From the NCBI GenBank assembly GCA_938042265.1, contig CALIRN010000296.1, forward strand, positions 1 through 11,994: a DNA stretch of 11,994 bases. The letters are read 5' to 3'. Origin of the DNA: an uncultured Eubacteriaceae bacterium. Its GTDB lineage: Bacteria > Bacillota > Clostridia > Lachnospirales > CAG-274. The translations under genes and the position numbers were made by a program. Below the pieces are notes generated by a model. It was not told where the DNA came from, searched no databases, and saw only the letters and a list, made by a program, of their open reading frames with translations. Of the stretch, positions 6,102 through 11,994 are shown in pieces (the stretch's first letter is position 1; each line of letters starts with the position of its first letter).

Positions 6102-7247
6102 TTAAAGCCCCCGACAATACCTGCTTTCTTTATTTTTCCCTCTTATTATATCAAGCTGCTTATTCAGCAGTCTGTCGTTTTCATTTGCTCTGTCCATCAT
6201 AATATCCGCATTTTTCTTAAGAGAAGCCTTGTAGCCTTCCATATCCGCAAATATTGCCATGGCACGGCTTGTTACCTTATCCACATTTATGTGCTCGCTG
6301 CGCACATCACCTGCCTCAGGCATCTCCAGTACCTTAAGATAATATTCCACCTTAGGGTCATAGATGATACCCAGCATTGGCACATTTTTAACGGCAGCAA
6401 ATATTAGTGTATGCAGACGCATACTCAGCATAAGGTCAAGCCTGCCTACAATGCCCATAATCTGGGGCGGATTGTAGCGGTTTTCAATAATATATGCCTT
6501 CTGACTCATTTTGGAAATAACACGTCTTGATACATCCAAATCCTTTGGATATTCCATAGGTACAAACACTACGTTTTTACCCGCTTTTACAAGATTATCA
6601 CAGACCCGCGCTATTTTTTCAAGATATTCATCACCGCCAAGTGCTCTGCTCCATGCACGCACCGACACGCCCACAAGCTGCTTATCCTGAGGCACTCCCT
6701 CGGAAACAAGGATTTTATCCGCCTCGCTGTCAGTAATCGATTTAAGGGTAAAGGCAGGGTCGGCCGTAACTATAATATTGGGCTTACTTACGCCTATACT
6801 TCTTAAGTCCGCCTCGGACAGCTTTTCCCTTAAAGTAATCATATCCACCGTATTTACCACCGATTTTACAAGACGTCGGTTAAGCCTGCCGTTTACGGGG
6901 CCTATACCGTTGGCATAAAGCATAACACGCTTTTTAAAAAGCTTTGCCATTTTAATAATTGCAAGATAATAAATAAGAGAGCGGGTACTTGTACCGTCCT
7001 GCAGCAGCGTACCTCCTCCGCTTAAAACAATATCACTGTGACGTATGGTTTTAAGCACCTCCGCAACGTTAAATCTCTGTACGGCTTTTACATTATATTC
7101 AGTTTTTGTAAATTCCGGCTTATAGGACAGTGCGGTAATTTCCACATCGGGAGCCATAGCTCTTATGTTGGTTGTCATGGCAAGTAAAATTGCCTCATCG
7201 CCGCAGTTGCCAAAGCCGTGATAACCTGCTATTAATAAATTTATCAT
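6102..7247 (-). CDS. csaB: Polysaccharide pyruvyltransferase, S-layer anchoring type
   Basis: Transfers a pyruvyl ketal from phosphoenolpyruvate to ManNAc residues of the secondary cell wall polymer, creating the ligand for SLH domains. It has 381 residues, typical for CsaB. Motifs in order: GYHGFGNCGDEAIL (about residues 8-21), LSGGGTLLQDGTSTRSLIYY, YANGIGPV, TADPAFTL, VSVRAWSR, FVPMEYPKDL, and LMLSMRLHTLIFAAVKNVPM with the family's conserved Arg-x-His. A TTG at 7262 would add five codons, but it sits within the ribosome binding site GGAGGT (7255-7260). The ATG at 7247, 7 bases downstream, is the clear start. It follows the ligase-like gene by 42 bases. Co-occurrence with an SLH protein in the same operon supports the assignment strongly. 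Confidence 0.95.
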   Translation of the reverse strand: MINLLIAGYHGFGNCGDEAILLAMTTNIRAMAPDVEITALSYKPEFTKTEYNVKAVQRFNVAEVLKTIRHSDIVLSGGGTLLQDGTSTRSLIYYLAIIKMAKLFKKRVMLYANGIGPVNGRLNRRLVKSVVNTVDMITLREKLSEADLRSIGVSKPNIIVTADPAFTLKSITDSEADKILVSEGVPQDKQLVGVSVRAWSRALGGDEYLEKIARVCDNLVKAGKNVVFVPMEYPKDLDVSRRVISKMSQKAYIIENRYNPPQIMGIVGRLDLMLSMRLHTLIFAAVKNVPMLGIIYDPKVEYYLKVLEMPEAGDVRSEHINVDKVTSRAMAIFADMEGYKASLKKNADIMMDRANENDRLLNKQLDIIRGKNKESRYCRGL

Positions 7248-7289
7248 AGCATCTACCTCCAAGCCGCAGGGCAGGCCGCAAATTAAAAA

Positions 7290-8666
7290 TTATTTTCTTT
7301 CAATACCGTGCTTTTTACTGTACCATACAGCCATAAGCACACCCACAAACATCCAAAATACGGTTGTCATCAGCGGTACTTCAAACACATTTTCCACCCA
7401 GTTGTGGATAATAACACCGCTTAAACCTGCAAGAATACCGCAGGAAAGCCTGTGGAAATCATCACCCTCCGTAAGCTTAACCACTCTAAGACCGTTTATA
7501 AACACCTGATACATAAGCATTGTAAAAGCGGCAAGACCTACAAGACCTGCCTCAACGGCAGTTTTCAGGTAATAGTTATCCATATAAAAGGTGTCAACCA
7601 CCTCAACATCAACAACAGTAGACAAGCCATGGTTTATGGCAACAGCTCCGCCAAAGTGTCCAAGACCCAAACCGAATACAGGGTAAAACTCCAATATACG
7701 CAAGCCCGTAAGCCATCTTACAAGGCGTCCGCCCTTTAAGCTGGATTCAATATATTCGGGGCTTAACATATATGTGATACGGCTGCCTACGCTTGGCACA
7801 AGTACAATTACAAGCACCATGGCAACAATGCCAGGCACCAGCAGACGCTTGTCGTTTAAAAGCACATACACAATAAAGGCAACGGCAAAGCCTATCCACG
7901 CACCTCTTGAAGACGTAAACACAAGGCTTGCAAGCATCATAAGTGCGAGAAAACCAAACAAAACCTTTCTGCCCCTGCTTTTTTCGCCAAGACAGAGAGA
8001 AACAGCCATGGGCGCCGCAAGAGTCAGCAGTGAGCCGAAAATATTGGGGCTTGTAAGGATTGAGTAAACCCTTGTCCTTACCCCTGCTTCGTTCTGGTCA
8101 ACCCATCCTGCAGGCATTTCCACACCTATTATATACTGATATACACCGTGGATTGCCATAAGACCCACAATGGCAACAAAAAACACCGTAATGCCCTTTG
8201 CTCCCTTTTCGTCCCTTACAAGCTGAAGTACTGCAAAATACCATAAAACATACTGTACAATGGCGCGGAAACCCTCCAGGGATATGGAAAAATCGGGAGA
8301 GTTTACAATAAGCACCACAAGCATTACCGCAATGAAGATAACCACAGGCAAATCCATAGGAGCTGCCTTAAAGGGCTTTTCACTCCTGCAAAATGCCCAT
8401 TTGTAAAGCCACAGCAGTATTAAAGCAAGAAAAAAGGCCTCATCCCAGCCTCCGGCAAGGGCACCGCCCACAAAGGTACGCAGTACGTAGTCTATAATAC
8501 TGTAAGCGGCAAGCACATATATTGACTTTTCATAATCGGTAAGAAGCATAAGCACAAAGGCAAGAGCACAGGCAATACCAAGCCCCATTATAAGTGAGCC
8601 CATTGCCCCTGCAAAGCCTATTGCAAATGACAGTACCGCAAAAACAATAATATTTTGTTTACTCAT
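7290..8666 (-). CDS. O-antigen ligase/polymerase (Wzy/WaaL)-like membrane protein
   Basis: Polytopic inner-membrane protein (about 458 residues, roughly 10-12 hydrophobic segments) of the O-antigen ligase family, predicted to polymerise lipid-linked repeats or attach the polymer outside the membrane. Family features are FTSSRGAWIGFAVAF, and the periplasmic-type loop GGRLVRWLTGLRILEFYPVF with GLGLGHFGG, then YYLKTAVEAGLVGLAAF and a final helix cluster. Two starts are possible. ATG 8699 overlaps the upstream gene by 16 bases but has no ribosome binding site. ATG 8666 (MSKQNIIVFAVL) has a weak GGTGG 4 bases upstream and starts just before the first membrane segment. I prefer 8666 without certainty. 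Whether it acts as polymerase or ligase cannot be told from sequence alone. Confidence 0.87.
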   Translation of the reverse strand: MSKQNIIVFAVLSFAIGFAGAMGSLIMGLGIACALAFVLMLLTDYEKSIYVLAAYSIIDYVLRTFVGGALAGGWDEAFFLALILLWLYKWAFCRSEKPFKAAPMDLPVVIFIAVMLVVLIVNSPDFSISLEGFRAIVQYVLWYFAVLQLVRDEKGAKGITVFFVAIVGLMAIHGVYQYIIGVEMPAGWVDQNEAGVRTRVYSILTSPNIFGSLLTLAAPMAVSLCLGEKSRGRKVLFGFLALMMLASLVFTSSRGAWIGFAVAFIVYVLLNDKRLLVPGIVAMVLVIVLVPSVGSRITYMLSPEYIESSLKGGRLVRWLTGLRILEFYPVFGLGLGHFGGAVAINHGLSTVVDVEVVDTFYMDNYYLKTAVEAGLVGLAAFTMLMYQVFINGLRVVKLTEGDDFHRLSCGILAGLSGVIIHNWVENVFEVPLMTTVFWMFVGVLMAVWYSKKHGIERK

Positions 8667-8683
8667 ACAACCACCATTAATTA

Positions 8684-9217
8684 TCACTTGGTAAACCATT
8701 TAATAACTCTGAATATAACACTGTATTTTACTGCATCCAAAGCGTAGGACATAAAGAAAACCACAAGGGAGATAAGCAAAATTACAAGGGGCGGTACAAA
8801 CCGTATGGCGTCTGCCCCCTTAACAAAAAGCCCTGCACCGTAACCGAGGGAAATAAAGACGCCCGTTACCCCGCAGACTTTAAACCTGTCCCTCAGAGGA
8901 CTTTCAGCAAGTGCAAGTGCCGAGTCCGTAAAAAGGCTGCCCTTTGTAAGATACACAAAAAATCTTCCTACAGCGCCCACAGGCACATCAAGCACCCTGA
9001 CAAGCCACAGTATAAAACGGTAGGTCAGGCTGTATTCAAAGTAAGCAGGCTTGTAAAAGTATCTTTTTATAAGCCCATATACCAGACTTGATTTTAAGCA
9101 TACTCCGCAACCCTTGACAAACCCCATTAATTTACTGTTGCTGTAAGCCCTTGCTAAGGATGCACAGCCGCATACTATTAAATTAACAATTATACTGCCT
9201 TTTAAAAATGCGGGCAT
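8684..9217 (-). CDS. Small membrane protein preceding the ligase, possible split-off N-terminal part
   Basis: 177 residues with a hydrophobic N-terminus, and two strong membrane segments near the C-terminus (GVTGVFISLGYGAGLF and VPPLVILLISLVVFFMSYAL). Between them is a basic, aromatic region with a recurring pattern of Ser-Leu/Lys followed by aromatic and aliphatic residues: SNSKLMGFV, KSSLVYGLIKRYF, EYSLTYRFILWLV and KGSLFTDSAL. From memory, similar ENS-L-Y-type repeats occur at the N-terminus of longer clostridial O-antigen ligase proteins; this needs a search. The ATG at 9217 has AAGGAG (9226-9231) with 8-base spacing, and that site overlaps the stop of the DUF4330 gene. Its stop lies inside or just before the ligase gene, in another frame. 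I do not assign a function beyond a likely partner of the ligase. Confidence 0.8.
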   Translation of the reverse strand: MPAFLKGSIIVNLIVCGCASLARAYSNSKLMGFVKGCGVCLKSSLVYGLIKRYFYKPAYFEYSLTYRFILWLVRVLDVPVGAVGRFFVYLTKGSLFTDSALALAESPLRDRFKVCGVTGVFISLGYGAGLFVKGADAIRFVPPLVILLISLVVFFMSYALDAVKYSVIFRVIKWFTK

Positions 9218-9229
9218 ATAATCAACTCC

Positions 9230-9739
9230 TTATTGGTCCTTAAACTCAATGCCTCTTATTTTGCAGTTGGTTTCAACCGTCTGGGTTTTAAGAATATAGC
9301 TGTAGCCAACTCTTGCCTCCTGATTACCAACCTTAAGGATAACGCTTGACGGATCAACTTTTTCCTTAACAACAACGGTTAAATCCTTCCAGATTGGGTG
9401 CTCGCTTAAAACAGCCTCACCGTCGGAATTTGTGGCAACGTAAGCCGCAGGCTTTTCCTCAATGGAAACAATCTCCGCATCAGTATATTGTGAGTTGGCA
9501 ACCAGCTTATCTCCCACATTAAGCGACTGAGAAATTTCAGGCACCACCAATGATGAGTAAAGCGTTACATAACAATACTGATCCTTTGCTGTAATCGGAT
9601 TGCCGCCGTTTGCATTTACCCTTGATGAGGTAAGTCTGTACCCAACAGCACCTACAATACCTATAATAATTACAAACACAATAAGGTCAACCACGTTCAC
9701 CTTACCGAAAAGTCTGCCTTTTTCGTCAATTAATTTCAT
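9230..9739 (-). CDS. DUF4330 family membrane-anchored protein
   Basis: 169 residues. It begins MKLIDEKGRLFGKVNVVDL, the usual opening of DUF4330 proteins, then has one membrane segment (about residues 16-34, DLIVFVIIIGIVGAVGY) and an extracytoplasmic beta-rich domain including YCYVTLYSSLVVPEISQSL, VGDKLVANSQY and KVGNQEARVGYSYILKT. The function of this family is not established. Its topology (short cytoplasmic tail, single helix, outside domain) suggests a periplasmic-face accessory of the polymer machinery, which is inference from context. The ATG overlaps the stop of the upstream glycosyltransferase (ATGA, 9739-9736), implying translational coupling, and it has its own AAGGAG site 8 bases upstream. 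Confidence 0.88.
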   Translation of the reverse strand: MKLIDEKGRLFGKVNVVDLIVFVIIIGIVGAVGYRLTSSRVNANGGNPITAKDQYCYVTLYSSLVVPEISQSLNVGDKLVANSQYTDAEIVSIEEKPAAYVATNSDGEAVLSEHPIWKDLTVVVKEKVDPSSVILKVGNQEARVGYSYILKTQTVETNCKIRGIEFKDQ

Positions 9740-10878
9740 TGCGTTTTCTCCTTATCAATTATATTTGTATATATATCTATATGAGTTTTTGCCATACTTT
9801 CAACAGAAAACCGTTCCCTGGCATCATCATAAAAGTTATTTCCCATGCTATGTCTAAGACCGTCATCGTCAAGCAAAGTCTCTATTTTATCAGCAAGGGC
9901 GGCAACGTCACCGCTCGGTACAAGATATCCCGTTTTGCCGTCCCGTATCATTTCCGGTATACCGCCTACGGCAGTTGCTACGGTTGCGCGCCTGCACCTT
10001 GCCCCCTCTAAAAGTGCATAAGGGAAACTCTCGGAATAAGAGGTAAGGGTATTTACGTCAACAAAGCTGTAGTAGCTGTTCATAAGCTGTTCACCCTGTA
10101 TCTGTCCAAGGAGCTTAACCTGCTTCGACAGCTTATTGTTCTCCACAAACTCCTTACATTGCGGCATCATATCACCGTCGCCAAGTACCAGAAAGACCGT
10201 ATCGGGGTGCTTTGGTGCAAGCAGCTTTGCAGCTCCAAGGAATACCTCTACACCCTTTACCGCATACATTCTTGCAGCAATACCCACGTATTTTTTATCG
10301 GGCTCATAGGTAAGTCCCACACTTTCCATAAAACTTTCGGGAGATACCGCCTTTAGCTTTTTATCAAAGTCCACACCGTTATAGATAACGTGGAGTCTGT
10401 CAGATTTAAAGCCTCTTTCAATAAGCATATTTTTAAAGGCTCCCGTAACCGTAAGTATGTTTTTAAACCGCCGCAGCGCAAAGGCATTTATGGGGGTGTA
10501 AATCATCTGCTTGCGCGGATTGCCCTTAAAATCAAGCTTGTAATCGCTGTGGAGGGTGGTTATCATAGGCACTTTAACCCTGTTCATAATAAACAGCGCA
10601 ATGTAATTTGCTCTTGCACCGTGGCAATGGACAAGGTCACAGCCGCTTGAATTAATAAAGTCAAGTATTTTGCGGTGTACGCTTAAATCCCACCGCCTCT
10701 GCTGAGGGATAACAGTGACAGGTATACCCTTTTCACGTGCTTCTTCGGTAAATATACCCTCCATTATGCACAAAAGCTCCACATCAATATTTTGTTTTCG
10801 CAGATTGTCAAGCAGGGTTAAAACATGGGTTTTTGCACCGCCCGTATCACCGCCGCTTATTAAATGGATAACCTTCAC
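9736..10878 (-). CDS. GT4-family glycosyltransferase
   Basis: Cytoplasmic retaining glycosyltransferase (GT-B fold) predicted to add a sugar to the lipid-linked polymer precursor. 380 residues, normal for GT4. The N-terminal acceptor domain starts MKVIHLISGGDTGGAKTHVL with the Gly-Gly loop and carries DLVHCHGARANYIA and TLHSDYKLDF. The C-terminal donor domain has GIAARMYAVKGVEVFLGAAK (Arg203 and Lys208 as probable phosphate contacts), LVLGDGDM, and the EX7E motif ESFPYALLE (Glu283 and Glu291), then AVGGIPEMIRDGKTGYLV. The start is GTG at 10878, well placed 7 bases after AGGAGG; no nearby ATG fits better. It lies 40 bases after the other glycosyltransferase and overlaps the DUF4330 gene by four bases. 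Donor and acceptor cannot be told from sequence. Confidence 0.93.
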   Translation of the reverse strand: MKVIHLISGGDTGGAKTHVLTLLDNLRKQNIDVELLCIMEGIFTEEAREKGIPVTVIPQQRRWDLSVHRKILDFINSSGCDLVHCHGARANYIALFIMNRVKVPMITTLHSDYKLDFKGNPRKQMIYTPINAFALRRFKNILTVTGAFKNMLIERGFKSDRLHVIYNGVDFDKKLKAVSPESFMESVGLTYEPDKKYVGIAARMYAVKGVEVFLGAAKLLAPKHPDTVFLVLGDGDMMPQCKEFVENNKLSKQVKLLGQIQGEQLMNSYYSFVDVNTLTSYSESFPYALLEGARCRRATVATAVGGIPEMIRDGKTGYLVPSGDVAALADKIETLLDDDGLRHSMGNNFYDDARERFSVESMAKTHIDIYTNIIDKEKTQ

Positions 10879-10918
10879 TATGTCACCTCCTTATAAGCAA
10901 AAATCGTGTTTACAGCTA

Positions 10919-11994
10919 TTATTTCAATGTACCGAAAACCTCGGCAAGCTTACGTGTAAGCTCTTTTCTTTCAAAGCGTTCAATAACGCCTCTGTCAGGC
11001 TGAAAATCAAGGTTGCCTGCAAGCCACCTGTCGTAGTAGTCCTTTATAACGCTTTTGATTGCCTCAACATTTTCAGTATGTGCCACAATGCCGATTTTGC
11101 TTTCCCTTACCAAATCAGCAGCGGCACCATTTTCGGGCAGAACAGCAAGAACAGGTCTGCCCGTATTCATATATTCAAAAATTTTACCTGTATAGAAAGC
11201 ATCGGCACCTCTGCCGCAGCCCTCGATAAGTACAAGCACATCTGCATCAAGCTGATGCTTTATACATACATTGTGGGGTACATAGCCCACAATTTCAAAC
11301 TGACCGGTAAGACCAAAGCTGTCAATCTGTGCCTGTAATTTGTCCTTATGATAGTTGCCGATAAGCCTTACAAGTACCCTTGAGCCGTCAATTTTACCCT
11401 CCTCCTTAAGCTCCTTAAGAGCCTGAAAAAAGGTATCGGGCTTTCTTCTGCCGTAAAGCGCACCCGTGTAAACCATTGTCAGCTTAGTATTGGTTCTTTT
11501 GCTTAAATCATAATCGGCAAAGTCCTCTACATCATAACCGTTTGGAATAACGTAAAAATTATCACCCTTTAAGCTGTTGTTTGTTACAAAGTTTCTGCGC
11601 ATAACGGGAGTATTGGTAATAAGAGCGTCAGCCTCCATAAGTACGGAATACTCCATTTTCTTTTCAATGGAAGTCCTTATGGGATTATAAGGATTGTCAA
11701 GAGTATAGGGATTATTTGTCCATTCGTCCCTGAAATCCGCTACCCACCTGATTTCGGGCATGGCACGCCTTATGTATCTGCCCAGAAGGTGGTCGCTGTA
11801 GGGCGCACTTGTGGTATATACAAGCCTGATGCCCTCATCCTTAATAAGCTGCAAAACGGCCTTCTTGCTGCCCTCCGCCCACAGCCTTGCGCTGTCGGGT
11901 ATCATAAGCTTGCCCAATACCTTGCCGGGGATACGCATGACGCCCTTAAGCTCGGTACACTCCCTTGCAGGAGTCCTTACCGTTTTAACACCCT
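10919..11994 (-). CDS. GT4-like glycosyltransferase, N-terminus beyond the window
   Basis: The frame is open to the window edge; about 358 residues are visible and the first part is missing. Upstream of the first internal ATG (11938) the frame continues with protein-like sequence (VKTVRTPARECTELKG), so that ATG is internal. Features are YTTSAPYSDHLLG, VADFRDEWTNNPY, ADALITNTPVMRRNF, YVIPNGYDVEDF, then the donor domain YTGALYGRRKPDTFFQAL, VLVRLIGNYHKDKLQAQI, IVGYVPHN, and DAFYTGKIFEYMNTGRPVLA with the donor-binding glutamate region. Proteins with this DFRDEW and TNTP pattern are GT-B enzymes of exopolysaccharide and wall polymer clusters. First visible gene of the operon; its donor sugar is unknown. 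Confidence 0.9.
   Translation of the reverse strand, partial: GVKTVRTPARECTELKGVMRIPGKVLGKLMIPDSARLWAEGSKKAVLQLIKDEGIRLVYTTSAPYSDHLLGRYIRRAMPEIRWVADFRDEWTNNPYTLDNPYNPIRTSIEKKMEYSVLMEADALITNTPVMRRNFVTNNSLKGDNFYVIPNGYDVEDFADYDLSKRTNTKLTMVYTGALYGRRKPDTFFQALKELKEEGKIDGSRVLVRLIGNYHKDKLQAQIDSFGLTGQFEIVGYVPHNVCIKHQLDADVLVLIEGCGRGADAFYTGKIFEYMNTGRPVLAVLPENGAAADLVRESKIGIVAHTENVEAIKSVIKDYYDRWLAGNLDFQPDRGVIERFERKELTRKLAEVFGTLK

Noticed and set aside
5964..6407. 147-residue plus-strand open frame
   Set aside because: It lies antisense to the start of the exported protein gene and the end of csaB and has no ribosome binding site or family resemblance.
10715..11338. 207-residue plus-strand open frame
   Set aside because: It is a shadow of the two glycosyltransferase genes on the minus strand: no ribosome binding site, no recognisable domain, and composition mirrors the opposite frame.
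3016..11994. Internal promoters or terminators within the S-layer operon
   Set aside because: The short gaps hold ribosome binding sites but no convincing -35/-10 pair or hairpin with U-run.
1..11994. CRISPR array, tRNA or rRNA genes, insertion sequence, phage genes
   Set aside because: No regularly spaced repeats, cloverleaf, rRNA motifs, transposase or integrase frames were seen on either strand.

Overview
The window looks like a chromosome segment from a low-to-moderate GC Gram-positive anaerobe of the class Clostridia. A Lachnospirales/Anaerotignum-type host is my guess from the style of the IlvC and S-layer genes, not a demonstrated placement. Evidence for a Clostridia-like host: a T-box riboswitch, strong AGGAGG ribosome binding sites, SLH-domain surface protein plus CsaB, and a rho-independent terminator. 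Every gene I can support lies on the minus strand, so the biological order runs from high to low coordinates.

Region A (11994 down to 2973) is one tightly packed operon for a secondary cell wall polymer (SCWP) and its surface protein. It holds a GT4-like glycosyltransferase cut by the window edge, a second GT4 glycosyltransferase, a DUF4330 bitopic membrane protein, a small polytopic membrane protein, an O-antigen ligase/polymerase-like membrane protein, the SCWP pyruvyltransferase CsaB, an unrecognised exported 174-residue protein, a TagA/WecG-type ManNAc transferase, and an SLH-domain protein with a beta-helix-like C-terminal half. Gaps are 4-bp overlaps to about 40 bp, with no internal terminator seen, and the run ends in a clean hairpin plus T-run at 2973-3000. 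The logic is coherent: TagA and the other transferases build the polymer, the ligase-like proteins polymerise or attach it, CsaB adds the pyruvyl ketal that SLH domains recognise, and the last gene supplies an SLH protein that can bind it.

Region B (about 2972 down to 1709) is a decayed RHS/YD-repeat gene: two pieces in different frames, no recognisable N-terminal start and a truncated C-terminal core. Its final stop codon lies inside the -35 box of the next promoter.

Region C (1712 down to 1) is a branched-chain amino acid operon: a sigma-A-type promoter, a T-box leader with a terminator and a probable isoleucine (AUC) specifier, ilvN (acetolactate synthase regulatory subunit) and ilvC (ketol-acid reductoisomerase, running off the window). 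No ilvB lies between the T-box and ilvN, so the regulatory subunit is encoded apart from its catalytic partner.

I found no tRNA, rRNA, CRISPR array, intact transposase or clear defence system. The least understood parts are the exported 174-residue protein between csaB and tagA, the small membrane protein preceding the ligase gene, and the C-terminal half of the SLH protein.
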